From contig NZ_CADEFI010000018.1 of the NCBI RefSeq assembly GCF_902826555.1, positions 5,680 through 65,408 on the forward strand: a stretch of 59,729 nucleotides of DNA. The letters run 5' to 3'. This stretch comes from an uncultured Hyphomicrobium sp. (lineage in GTDB: Bacteria; Pseudomonadota; Alphaproteobacteria; Rhizobiales; Hyphomicrobiaceae). A model generated the notes under the pieces. That model was not told the origin of the DNA. It worked only from the letters and a program-made list of their open reading frames with translations, and made no database searches. Positions 36,432 through 45,078 of the stretch are shown piece after piece. Each line of letters opens with the position of its first letter. Position 1 is the stretch's first letter. The position numbers and the translations under genes were made by a program.

Positions 36432-36920
36432 CTATTGGCGTGCCTGCATCGTGGTGTGAAGCGCGAATTGGGGCACGGCCAGATACCGTCCCGTCAGGCC
36501 GATAATCGAGCCCGCGACGATGATGGTCATCGCCCACCCGAAGGTGTTGAGCATGCGGGTGCGCCAACGGCCACGGCGTGCGGCACGCAGCCATGGCGGA
36601 GGCGAGACCACGCCAGGCGTGGGTGTTGCGACGCTGTGCGGGCGTGCCGCTTTTGCCGCGGCGGCTCGCGACTCTTCGGACGCGGCACCATCGAATACGG
36701 CAAGGTGCGGAGAGCGCGCTCTGGCGATGGCGGACGATGCCTTCAGAGCCGAGGCGCTGTTCGCCAAAAGACCGATCACCTCGTTCGCGTCGCGGCGCTC
36801 GGGCGCGGCGTCGCTGAGGCCAGCGTCGCGAAGAGCAGCCCCCAGCGACCGAGGCGCCTTGCGCGTCTTCGATCGTGCGGAGCCAATGGGCTCATCTGTC
36901 CAGCTGCCAGTCGCCGCCAC
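36432..36920 (-). CDS. Hypothetical protein with one membrane helix
   Basis: 162 residues. The first 110 are charged and Ala/Ser-rich, one helix lies near 125-147 (GWAMTIIVAGSIIGL), and a short periplasmic tail follows. It begins with GTG and a GAGG upstream. No family is recognised. It lies upstream of the SLATT-type gene on the same strand, separated by 123 bp, and could be its partner; this is only positional. The gap 36921-37126 shows nothing else. Confidence 0.42.
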   Translation of the reverse strand: MAATGSWTDEPIGSARSKTRKAPRSLGAALRDAGLSDAAPERRDANEVIGLLANSASALKASSAIARARSPHLAVFDGAASEESRAAAAKAARPHSVATPTPGVVSPPPWLRAARRGRWRTRMLNTFGWAMTIIVAGSIIGLTGRYLAVPQFALHTTMQARQ

Positions 36921-37126
36921 CGCGGGCCTCGTTCATGCACGTTTCGCCCGGCGGCGATTATGCTAAGAACCAGCATGCCGGGTCAATCTTGCTGCATCGC
37001 AATATTTGCGAGCCGCAGGCGACGAGCCTGCTCGCACGGCTTGGTGTCTTTGAATGAGACCAACGATTCGCACTTAGAACAGATAGTTCGAAGCGATCTT
37101 GGTCCAACCGCGACGAGGATCTTCGC

Positions 37127-37723
37127 ATGCTTCCGCTTGTACTCGGCCTGTTTCTCTTCTTTGCCGTCCACCTCGTGCCGACGTCGCCGAGCCTGCGCGA
37201 CGGGTTGGTCGAGCGTTTCGGGGACCGCGCCTACAAGATCGGTTTCTCGGTGCTTTCCCTGATCGGGTTCGTGCTGATCGTGGCCGGCTATCACAAGCTT
37301 CAGCTCATGCCGGGCAAGAACCCCGTGCTGTGGGATCCGCCGAGCTGGACGCGGCACATCGCGTTTCTGCTCATGGTGCCGGCCATGATCTTTCTGGTGG
37401 CCGCGTTCGTGCCGTCGCGAATCCGCACGGCTCTGAAGCATCCCATGCTGGCAGCGATCAAGACCTGGGCGCTCGCGCATCTGCTCGTGAACGGGGATCT
37501 CGGGGCGCTGGTGCTGTTCGGCAGCTTCCTGGCGTTTGCGGTGTACGACCGGATCTCGGTGAAGCGCCGGCCTGCAACTCCGGCGCCCTCTCTCGTTCCA
37601 CCGGGACCTTTCAACGACGCGCTGGTCGTCATCGGTGGGTTGGCGCTGTTCGCCTTGATGCTGGTGTGGGGGCATGGGGCGCTGATCGGCGTGCCCATCG
37701 TCAGCTTCAGCTTTGCTCCGTGA
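37127..37723 (+). CDS. nnrU: NnrU-family membrane protein
   Basis: 198 residues, about five or six helices. NnrU proteins are associated with nitrite/nitric-oxide reductase regions in denitrifiers and carotenoid isomerase-like relatives, but the reaction is not established. Typical features are the N-terminal LFLFFAVHLVPTSPSLRDGL, then WDPPSWTRHIAFLLMVPA, and KTWALAHLLVNGDLGALVLF. The MOSC gene overlaps its stop by 4 bases, so the two are coupled. No denitrification genes are nearby. Confidence 0.88.
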   Translation: MLPLVLGLFLFFAVHLVPTSPSLRDGLVERFGDRAYKIGFSVLSLIGFVLIVAGYHKLQLMPGKNPVLWDPPSWTRHIAFLLMVPAMIFLVAAFVPSRIRTALKHPMLAAIKTWALAHLLVNGDLGALVLFGSFLAFAVYDRISVKRRPATPAPSLVPPGPFNDALVVIGGLALFALMLVWGHGALIGVPIVSFSFAP

Positions 37724-38229
37724 GCCTTACGCCGCCCCATTGCGGGACACTGATCGGCATTGCGCGCCGCAGTGCGGTGCGGGCGCCAATGGAAGAGATT
37801 GCGTCGGGATCGATCACCGTCGACGGCGGTCTCGAGGGTGATCACAAGGGGCCGAAGTTTCCGAACCGGCGCATCACCGTGCTGACCCGCGAGGCTTGGG
37901 AGGATGCGCTGGCCGAGCTTCGGGGCGCCAATGATGCGCCCGTTCGGCTCCCGTGGACGGTGCGGCGCGCCAATCTCTTGGTCGAGGGCGTGCGCTTGCC
38001 GCGCGCACGCGGCGGCGTCCTGCGCGTCGGTGCGGTCACGCTCGAGGTGACGTATCCGACGCAGCCGTGCCGTCGCATGGAGGAAGCCCATGCCGGCCTT
38101 CTCAAGGCGCTGCATCCCGATTGGCGCGGCGGCGTGACGTGCCGTGTCCTCGAAGGCGGCACGGTGCAGATCGGCGACGAGGTCGAGGTGCTGATCTCGC
38201 CGCCCGAGCACGTCCCGAAATTGCCCTGA
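37720..38229 (+). CDS. MOSC-domain protein
   Basis: 169 residues. The MOSC sulfur-carrier beta-barrel fold is recognised by GGLEGDHKGPKFPNRRITVL, RRANLLVEGVRLP and the Cys of YPTQPCRRMEEA. MOSC proteins bind the molybdenum cofactor or transfer sulfur (as in YiiM for N-hydroxylated substrates). The start is GTG overlapping the nnrU stop (GTGA), found by tracing the frame back rather than from a ribosome-binding site. It fits the MobAB/MoaA theme of the window, although the substrate is unknown. Confidence 0.88.
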   Translation: MSLTPPHCGTLIGIARRSAVRAPMEEIASGSITVDGGLEGDHKGPKFPNRRITVLTREAWEDALAELRGANDAPVRLPWTVRRANLLVEGVRLPRARGGVLRVGAVTLEVTYPTQPCRRMEEAHAGLLKALHPDWRGGVTCRVLEGGTVQIGDEVEVLISPPEHVPKLP

Positions 38230-38242
38230 GCCCGCTCGGTTC

Positions 38243-40042
38243 TCAGCGGATAGGCACAATGAAGTCGGTGTATGCGCCAGTCTCGTTGCCGATGCCGAGA
38301 TCCGAGATCACGATCGAGGACGAGGGCTTCATGACATCGGCGATCTGCTCGCGGACGTCCTCGGGTATGGTGATGCGGTCGAGCGCGGCGGCGGCGGTCT
38401 GGCTCGAGAGATCGACGGCCGGCGTGGGCTCAGGCGCCTTGGACTTGGCCTGCTTGTCCTTTTTCTTTTTGGCCGCGCGGGACGGATCGTAGGGAACCGA
38501 CGATACGCTCCATTTCATGTCCGTCTTGTTGTCGGCGAAGTCGAGTGCCGTGAAGACGTGGGTGCCGATCGGCTCGTCGGGACGATCGAACGTTACGGCG
38601 ACATCCAGCACGTCGTCGTAGCCCTGCCGGATGTAAAGCCGCTGCTTGGCGCGGCTGATGAAGACCGAAACCGGGCGGTCGCGCATCTCCTGGAGCTTCT
38701 TGGCGGCCTGCTCCTTGGAGAGGCCACGGGCAAGGGTCGCGTTGGCCTCGCTCAGCTCGTTCATGGCCGCGCGGCGCTGGTCCTCGGCCTCCTTGGCGGC
38801 GGTCTCGGCGGTTGCGAGCGCGTCCTTCGCGTGCTCGAGCGCAGGGCGCACGGCCTCGATCTCGCCGGGCAGACGCGCGATCTTCTCCTCGAGCGCCGCG
38901 ATCTTGGCGATGCGCTTCGATCCGTCGATGGCTTTGGCTTTTCGCTTACCCTTGCCGCTTTCCTGCGGCGGTGCCTTGAGCTCTTCAAGCTCGTGTTGAG
39001 CGCTCGCAAGCGAGGTTTCGAGTTCGTGCAACTGGCTGTCCAGGCGCTCTGCCTCGGCGCGCGCAGCCGTGAGGGGAGCGCGTGTCGCTGCGGCGGCCTT
39101 GTGAGCTTGTGTCAATTGGATCTGCTTCTCCGCCTTGGCGAAACCGGCAGTGCGGATCTCAGCGGTGAGCTTCTCGGCCTCCAGGCGGCGGCGCTCGCGA
39201 TATGTGAGGCGGGCCGGCGAGCCGGTCTCTCCTTCGGCTGCTGCCGCCATGGTGACGCCGATCACACCCGAGACGGCGTTGCCCGCGGCGCTCGAGGCGT
39301 CGGCGACCCGTGTTTCCTGAGCGGTCGTGCTGCCGGTCGCAAGATCTCCGTCGGGCGGGAAGGCCGTAAACAGGTTGGTGTGTGTAATCGACACCGGGGT
39401 TACGGGATCACGCGAGACGATGACGCGCGTGCCCATCGAGGTTATGCCGAACAGTTTCTTCGAAAAGCCGTGCGGCAGGCGGATGCAACCGTGAGAGGCG
39501 GGATAGCCCGGGAGGGCGCCGGCGTGGAGCGCAACACCGGACCAGGTGATGCGCTGCATGTTGGGCATGGGCGCGCTCTCGTAGAGATTGGAGTAGTGCA
39601 TGCGCTTCTTCTGCACGACCGAGAAAACGCCGGTTGGCGTCGCGTAGCCGACCCGACCCGTGGATACGGGAGACGAGGCGATGGGGCCGGTCTGATCGTA
39701 GACGGTCAGGCGCTGGCGGTTGATGGAGACGTTGATGACGAGGGGGCCTTTGGCGGGCCGCTCGGCGATCTCCTCGTCCTTGCCTTTCTTGCCGGAGGCC
39801 TTCGAGGTGTCCTCTTCCGAGATTTCGGCGGGCGGGCGTTTGGCCTTCTTTACCTTACGCGGCTTGTAGTACGGGTCGCTCCAGCCGCCACCGCCGTAGT
39901 AATATCCTTGCGCATTGGCTTGCGGGATGGGGAGGCCTGAGCCTGCGGCGAGCAGGATGGAGCTCAGGGCCGCGAGCCCGGTCGCCCGTACCATCATGGG
40001 GAGTACGGACAAGCAATGCGGCCTTGTGGAAAATTGCGGCAC
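38243..40042 (-). CDS. L,D-transpeptidase with a second degenerate YkuD-like domain
   Basis: 599 residues, exported. The signal region ends near QANAQ. Domain 1 (about 100-212) is YkuD: VNVSINRQRLTVYD-like start, His173 (ALHAGALPGY) and SHGCIRLP with catalytic Cys186, so it should form 3-3 peptidoglycan cross-links or anchor proteins. Residues about 285-445 form a coiled coil. Domain 2 (about 455-599) starts like YkuD again (RPVSVFISRAKQRLYI, PIGTHVFTALDF) but ends with SSIVISDLGIGNETGAYTDF and has no Cys. The start is GTG with AGGGGATGG upstream; an ATG at 39997 is possible. A GC-rich 283-bp gap follows upstream. Confidence 0.88.
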   Translation of the reverse strand: MPQFSTRPHCLSVLPMMVRATGLAALSSILLAAGSGLPIPQANAQGYYYGGGGWSDPYYKPRKVKKAKRPPAEISEEDTSKASGKKGKDEEIAERPAKGPLVINVSINRQRLTVYDQTGPIASSPVSTGRVGYATPTGVFSVVQKKRMHYSNLYESAPMPNMQRITWSGVALHAGALPGYPASHGCIRLPHGFSKKLFGITSMGTRVIVSRDPVTPVSITHTNLFTAFPPDGDLATGSTTAQETRVADASSAAGNAVSGVIGVTMAAAAEGETGSPARLTYRERRRLEAEKLTAEIRTAGFAKAEKQIQLTQAHKAAAATRAPLTAARAEAERLDSQLHELETSLASAQHELEELKAPPQESGKGKRKAKAIDGSKRIAKIAALEEKIARLPGEIEAVRPALEHAKDALATAETAAKEAEDQRRAAMNELSEANATLARGLSKEQAAKKLQEMRDRPVSVFISRAKQRLYIRQGYDDVLDVAVTFDRPDEPIGTHVFTALDFADNKTDMKWSVSSVPYDPSRAAKKKKDKQAKSKAPEPTPAVDLSSQTAAAALDRITIPEDVREQIADVMKPSSSIVISDLGIGNETGAYTDFIVPIR

Positions 40043-40325
40043 GATACAACCATCCCCTGCAAGCTGATTTCATAGAAAAGTGAGTTGCGACAAGGACTAA
40101 AGGTGTTCGCCTAACGAGCCGTTAGCAGTACCTCAAGGTTATCAGACATTATTTGTGCGAGGCAATTGGCGGCGGACCGGCGTGTCGATCGTTTGCGTGG
40201 TGTGGCCCAATCTCAACGCCGAGGGGGCACGGCGCGCGTTGACGATCCACCAAGGGCCATGTGGCGCCGCTCGGCCGTGGGGTTTAGACTCCCTCCCTAC
40301 GCCCCAAGGAGAAGTCCTGAAGTCC

Positions 40326-41207
40326 ATGTCGCTCCAACCGATGACCCGCCGCCTGATGGCGCCCGACATCACCGCCATGAAGCACGTGCGGCCTGTCATT
40401 GCGCTCACGTCCTACCACGCGCATACGGCGGCAATTGCCGACAAATATTGCGACTTCCTGCTGGTAGGCGACAGTCTCGGCATGGTGATGCACGGCTTCG
40501 AGACCACGGTGCCGGTGACGCTCGACATGATGATCGTGCACGGGCGCGCGGTGGTGCGAGGCGCCAAGCGCGCGCTGGTTGTGGTCGACATGCCGTTCGG
40601 CTCCTACGAGGAAAGCCCCTCGGTTGCCTTCCGGAATGCCTCGCGCGTCATGAAAGAGACCGACTGCGGCGCCGTGAAACTCGAAGGCGGGCTGCGCATG
40701 GCGGAAACCACGCGCTATCTGGTCGATCGCGGCATTCCGGTGATGGGCCATATTGGACTTACGCCGCAGTCCATCAACGTGATCGGCGGCTTCAAGACCC
40801 GGGGCCGGACGCGTGACGAGTGGGCGGCCATCGAGGAGGATGCGCGGGCGCTGGCGGAAGCGGGCGCGTTTGCGATCGTGCTCGAGGCCATGTCGGGGCC
40901 GCTTGCGGCGCGGATCACCGAGGCAGTTCCCATCCCCACGATCGGCATCGGCGCCTCCTCGCATTGCGACGGGCAGATCCTGGTCATGGAGGACATGCTC
41001 GGACTTTCGCCACGGGTTCCGAAATTCGTGAAGAAGTTCGGGGCTGTAGCCACGGCGATCGAGGATGCGATCAAGGACTATGCGGACGATGTGCGCGAGC
41101 GCCGCTTTCCGGCCGAGGAGCACACCTACGCCATGAAAGAGGGGCCGGAGCCGGCCGGTGGCCCGCCCGCCCAGGTCACGAAAAAGCCGAAAAAGCTGAG
41201 CACTTAG
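40326..41207 (+). CDS. panB: 3-methyl-2-oxobutanoate hydroxymethyltransferase
   Basis: 293 residues; adds a hydroxymethyl group from 5,10-methylene-THF to ketoisovalerate in pantothenate synthesis. Signature stretches are [30 protein letters not shown] with the metal Asp, [27 protein letters not shown] and the Glu region VLEAM, then [15 protein letters not shown]. The last 30 residues are Lys/Pro-rich. AAGGAG precedes the ATG, spaced rather far (14 bases). A long in-frame upstream extension is not family sequence. panC is not adjacent. Confidence 0.95.
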   Translation: MSLQPMTRRLMAPDITAMKHVRPVIALTSYHAHTAAIADKYCDFLLVGDSLGMVMHGFETTVPVTLDMMIVHGRAVVRGAKRALVVVDMPFGSYEESPSVAFRNASRVMKETDCGAVKLEGGLRMAETTRYLVDRGIPVMGHIGLTPQSINVIGGFKTRGRTRDEWAAIEEDARALAEAGAFAIVLEAMSGPLAARITEAVPIPTIGIGASSHCDGQILVMEDMLGLSPRVPKFVKKFGAVATAIEDAIKDYADDVRERRFPAEEHTYAMKEGPEPAGGPPAQVTKKPKKLST

Positions 41208-41365
41208 CGTGCTCTGCCGAGAAAGGTCGGGAACCTTCCTCTCACCATTTGCCCTGGCCCGCCCCGGCGCGCTATCTAGCGTGCCTGTGCGGCCGCAAGC
41301 CGTAGCGCCGGATTCGGGACGGCGACAGGTCAGCCCGTAGCACTGTGATCGAGGTACTGAGCTTT

Positions 41366-42106
41366 ATGGTCGACAAGAACGACGCGCTGTTCCGGGAAGT
41401 GGAAGAGGAACTGCGGCGCGAACAATTCCAAAAGCTCTGGGAGCGTTACGGCAGCTATTTCATCGCGCTCGCCGTAGCCATTGTGGTTGCGGTCGCCGGT
41501 GCGAAGTTGTGGGAATCGCGGCGCGTGGCGGCCGCCAACGCAGCCGGCGCCGAGTACGAGGCCGCCGCGGCGTTGCTGTCTTCCGCCAAAACCGAGGATG
41601 CGCTCAAGGCGTTCGAAGCCATTTCCACCGGCGGGCCGAAAGGCTACGCGGAGCTCGCGAGCCTGTCTCAAGCCGGAGCTTTGCTCAAACTGGAGAAGCG
41701 CCAGGAGGCGCTCGCTGTTTTCGACAAGTTGGCTGGAGATTCGTCGGCCGACCCGTCGATTGCCAATTTCGCGCGCCTGCAGGCTGCGTCGCTTCGGTTG
41801 GGGGAGGCGGACTTTACCGAGATGCAGAATCGGCTCAAGCCTCTCACAGGTGATACAAGCCCGTGGCGCTTCACGGCGGGCGAGCTGCTCGCGACAGCGG
41901 CAGTGAAGGCCGGCAAGCTCGACGAGGCACGGGAGATTCTGAAGCCCCTGCTTCAGGGATCCGGCTTGGCGGAGGGTGCAGCCGTGAGATTGCATCGACT
42001 GATGGCGCAGATCGCGGCGGACGAGCTTTCTGCGGCGCCTGCTGCCGGAACACCGGCGCCGGCCGCAGCTCCCAGCGAAGAGAAGAAACCGGCGTCTGCT
42101 CCCTGA
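41366..42106 (+). CDS. TPR-containing membrane-anchored protein (YfgM-like)
   Basis: 246 residues. The N-terminus FREVEEELRREQFQKLWERY and helix SYFIALAVAIVVAVAGAKLW are typical of the YfgM/TPR_21 family, a periplasmic helper of SecYEG and outer-membrane protein folding. TPR-like helices follow (about 60-220). The tail is Ala/Pro-rich. It starts 138 bp after panB and is 22 bp before bamB, matching the common TPR-bamB order. ATG is preferred over a GTG seven codons upstream, because GAGG precedes it. Confidence 0.88.
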   Translation: MVDKNDALFREVEEELRREQFQKLWERYGSYFIALAVAIVVAVAGAKLWESRRVAAANAAGAEYEAAAALLSSAKTEDALKAFEAISTGGPKGYAELASLSQAGALLKLEKRQEALAVFDKLAGDSSADPSIANFARLQAASLRLGEADFTEMQNRLKPLTGDTSPWRFTAGELLATAAVKAGKLDEAREILKPLLQGSGLAEGAAVRLHRLMAQIAADELSAAPAAGTPAPAAAPSEEKKPASAP

Positions 42107-42128
42107 GGCCTGCTTCGGAGGCTCGAAG

Positions 42129-43529
42129 ATGGTGCGCGATCGCTTAAGCCGGACGACAGCTCTGGGGGGAGTGCTCCTCGTGGCGATGTCGTTGCTCGGC
42201 GGGTGCTCGGACAGCCTGCCCAGCTTGCCGAAGATGAGCGAGCTCAATCCGTTCAAGGAGACGGTCCCGCCTCTTCCCGGCAAGCGCATTCCGGTGTTGC
42301 CGACGCAGGAGAAGAATGTCGGCGAGCTGGCGGAAGCCAGCGGACCCATCACGCTGCCGCCGCCGCGACTTAACGAGGCGTGGGCGCAGCCAGGCGGCGA
42401 GTCCAACAATTCGCCCGGACATCTGGCTCTTTCTGGCAACAATCTGCATCAAGCCTGGAGCGCCAGCGCCGGCAAGGGCAAGTCCAAGGTCGGCCGTGTG
42501 ACCGCTCCGCCGATCGTCTACGACGGTCGCGTGTTCGCTCTCGATTCGGACGGTTCCGTCAGCGCCTTCTCGATGGCGGGCGGGTCGCTCTGGAAGGTCG
42601 GCCTGGCGCCGACCACCGAAAAGACGGGTCCGGGTTTCGCGGCCATCACCGAAAACATCATGAACCTCACCGCTGACGACGGCGGCGGTTACGGCGGCGG
42701 CATCGCCGCGGAGGGTGGGCGCATCTTTGCCGCCAGTGGATTCGGTGCCGTGATCGCGCTTGACCCTTCGACCGGAAACCGGGTCTGGGAAAAGAATCTC
42801 GCGGTTCCGATCCGCGTTGCGCCGACTGCAGCCATGGATCGCCTGTTCGTGCTGACCGTGGAGGGCAAGCTCTATTGTCTTTCGACAATCGATGGCGCCG
42901 AGCTCTGGGTGGTGCGCGGGCTGCCGCAGCAGGCGAGCCTCGGCCTCAATGCGAGCCCGGCGGTCGAGGGTGACGTGGTGGTGATTCCCTATTCGACCGG
43001 GGATCTCGTAGCCCTGCGCGTTGCCGACGGCAGCGGCCTGTGGTCGGAAAGCCTTTCCCGCCAACGCACCACATCTCAGCTCGCTTCGATGAGCGACGCT
43101 GCGCGTCCCGTGCTCGACAACGGCACGGTGTTCGCCGTCGGTCACGGCGGGCGCATGGTGGCGACGGTTGCCAAGACCGGCGAGCGCCTGTGGTCGCTGA
43201 CCGTGCCCGGAACGCAGCCGCCCTACGTGGCGGGCGACAGCGTGTTCGTCGTCGATACCTCGGGCCAGTTGATGGCCGTCAACCGTCGTGACGGCCGCAC
43301 ACAGTGGACGACGAAGCTTCCGGGCTCGAACACCTGGGCGGGGCCTGTGCTGGCCAACGGTATCCTGTGGCTTGCCTCCAAGGAGGGTCAGCTGACAGGT
43401 GTCGACGCAGCGACCGGCCGGGTGACGGGCCAGATGGAAATCGGGGGCCCGGTCTTCATTTCGCCTGTGGTTGCGCAGGGCAAGATGTTCGTCCTGACGG
43501 ACGAGGCGAAGCTGGTCGCCTTCAACTGA
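42129..43529 (+). CDS. bamB: Outer-membrane protein assembly factor BamB
   Basis: 466 residues. A lipoprotein signal ends at LLGGC (Cys26). The eight-bladed PQQ/WD-like beta-propeller shows repeated motifs such as APPIVYDGRVFALDSDGSVSA, ALDPSTGNRVWEKNL, YCLSTIDGAELWV and AVNRRDGRTQWTTKL. BamB supports the BamA complex for beta-barrel insertion. In many relatives der follows; here a protease-FHA gene follows instead. AGGCTC lies close before the ATG; no strong site is seen, so coupling to the upstream TPR gene is likely. Confidence 0.93.
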   Translation: MVRDRLSRTTALGGVLLVAMSLLGGCSDSLPSLPKMSELNPFKETVPPLPGKRIPVLPTQEKNVGELAEASGPITLPPPRLNEAWAQPGGESNNSPGHLALSGNNLHQAWSASAGKGKSKVGRVTAPPIVYDGRVFALDSDGSVSAFSMAGGSLWKVGLAPTTEKTGPGFAAITENIMNLTADDGGGYGGGIAAEGGRIFAASGFGAVIALDPSTGNRVWEKNLAVPIRVAPTAAMDRLFVLTVEGKLYCLSTIDGAELWVVRGLPQQASLGLNASPAVEGDVVVIPYSTGDLVALRVADGSGLWSESLSRQRTTSQLASMSDAARPVLDNGTVFAVGHGGRMVATVAKTGERLWSLTVPGTQPPYVAGDSVFVVDTSGQLMAVNRRDGRTQWTTKLPGSNTWAGPVLANGILWLASKEGQLTGVDAATGRVTGQMEIGGPVFISPVVAQGKMFVLTDEAKLVAFN

Positions 43530-43677
43530 CGGCCTTTCCGGACCCTCTCACGGCTCCGGCGCTCCCCATCTTCCGTTAACCCCGGTTTTCTCCGTGAACC
43601 ATGCCGCCATGCTGCTAGCACGGCTGGCAAAATTCCACTTATACTCATTGCAGCTCATCCTCTGTCGGGGGCACGGA

Positions 43678-45012
43678 ATGAACGCGGCAGTTGCAACCAA
43701 GCGCTTGGGTTTGCCTATTGCGGCGCTCTCGCTCGCTCTCGTTGCCGTGACCGATCGGGTTGGTGCAAGCGAGGCGTTCGATACCGCCGCCATCGAGGCG
43801 AGCGTGGTGCGCGTCGTCGCTCCGCAGAGCAATCCCGACATGTTCAGCATGGGAACGGGGTGGATCGTCTCCGGTCGGCGCATCGTCGTCACCAACAATC
43901 ACGTGGTGGAGGGCGGCGTGAGCTTCCACCTCGCCATGATGGAGGATGGCAAGCCCAAGGTGGTGGAGGCCAAGCTTCTGCGCCGCTCGCCGGAAAAGGA
44001 TCTCGCCGTGCTGGAGGCGGTTGCGGATCTGCCCGGCAAAGCCCTGCCGCTTGCCGGATACGAGACCAAAGCGACGACGCGCGTGATTGCGATTGGCTTT
44101 CCCGGCACGGCCGATCTCGCGGTGTTCTCGGACCGGGATACGGGCGAGACGAAGGCTGTCCGGTTCGGCCCACAGGACGAGGACTTCTACCGCCCGACAT
44201 GGACGGAAGGCGTCGCCTCGCGCAACTTGACCTATTTCCGCAGCATCGACGGGCCGGCGCTGCAGCACTCTGCCGCCATCAATCAGGGCAACAGCGGCGG
44301 TCCCTTGATTGACAGTTGCGGGCGTGTGCTCGGCGTCAACACCATTCGGGCAATCGAGAACGATCCGCAGGGTGTGTTCTATGCCATCCATCCCAAGGAG
44401 ATCACACGCTTTCTCGAGGTGGCGAGCTTCACGCCGACCACCATCTCGAGCCCTTGTTCGATCACCGGGAGCTCGAACGCGCTTGTCTATCCGATGTTCT
44501 TCGCCAGCTTGGGACTGGCCGCCTTCTCGCTTTGGATCGCGTATCGCCGGCAGATTCCTGCCGTCGTGAAGCCGCTCTCGGCGGTGGCGAACCGCGTGAG
44601 CCGCGTTGTCGACGGTGCTGCTTTTGCGCAGGCCGGCCGCGCGCTTCGCAAGGATGTGAAGCGGGCGATGGCCAAGCCCGCGCCGGAGCCGCGCCCCAAG
44701 GTCGTCACTTTCATGGCGAAGGCGGCCGGGCCGGAGTTCGTCATCGATCGCGACAAGCTCGATAGGGGGCAGACCCTGGTCATCGGCCGCTCGCGGAGCA
44801 GCGACGTGGTGCTCTCGCACGAGAGCGTCAGCCGTCGTCATGCGCGGATCTGGCTCGATCGGGCGGGCGTGCTGTGGATCGACGATCTCGGCTCGAGCGC
44901 GGGCACGTACGTCGAGTCGCAACGCATCAGCAAGGCCACGCCGGTTCCTCCCGGATCGCACGTCCGCCTCGGCTCGGTGGGATACACGTTCGATCTGGGG
45001 CGGAGCTCATGA
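43678..45012 (+). CDS. Periplasmic trypsin-like protease with transmembrane helix and cytosolic FHA domain
   Basis: 444 residues. A signal-like N-terminus (about 8-28) precedes an HtrA-type serine protease domain (about 34-255) with the full triad: His75 (VVTNNHVVEGG), Asp108 (SPEKDLAVLE) and Ser206 (NQGNSGGPL). A helix (about 269-289) then leads to a cytosolic linker and an FHA domain (about 352-440) with VIGRSRSSDVVLSHESVSRRH, which binds phosphothreonine. The ATG at MNAAVATK has GGGGGCACGGA upstream. The kinase gene follows at 66 bp, so a kinase-FHA link is likely. Confidence 0.86.
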   Translation: MNAAVATKRLGLPIAALSLALVAVTDRVGASEAFDTAAIEASVVRVVAPQSNPDMFSMGTGWIVSGRRIVVTNNHVVEGGVSFHLAMMEDGKPKVVEAKLLRRSPEKDLAVLEAVADLPGKALPLAGYETKATTRVIAIGFPGTADLAVFSDRDTGETKAVRFGPQDEDFYRPTWTEGVASRNLTYFRSIDGPALQHSAAINQGNSGGPLIDSCGRVLGVNTIRAIENDPQGVFYAIHPKEITRFLEVASFTPTTISSPCSITGSSNALVYPMFFASLGLAAFSLWIAYRRQIPAVVKPLSAVANRVSRVVDGAAFAQAGRALRKDVKRAMAKPAPEPRPKVVTFMAKAAGPEFVIDRDKLDRGQTLVIGRSRSSDVVLSHESVSRRHARIWLDRAGVLWIDDLGSSAGTYVESQRISKATPVPPGSHVRLGSVGYTFDLGRSS

Positions 45013-45078
45013 TGCGAAGTCCATAGGTCGCCAAGGACGCCCAGCCGCTCTTCCTCGATACCCACTCCGGAAACTCGC

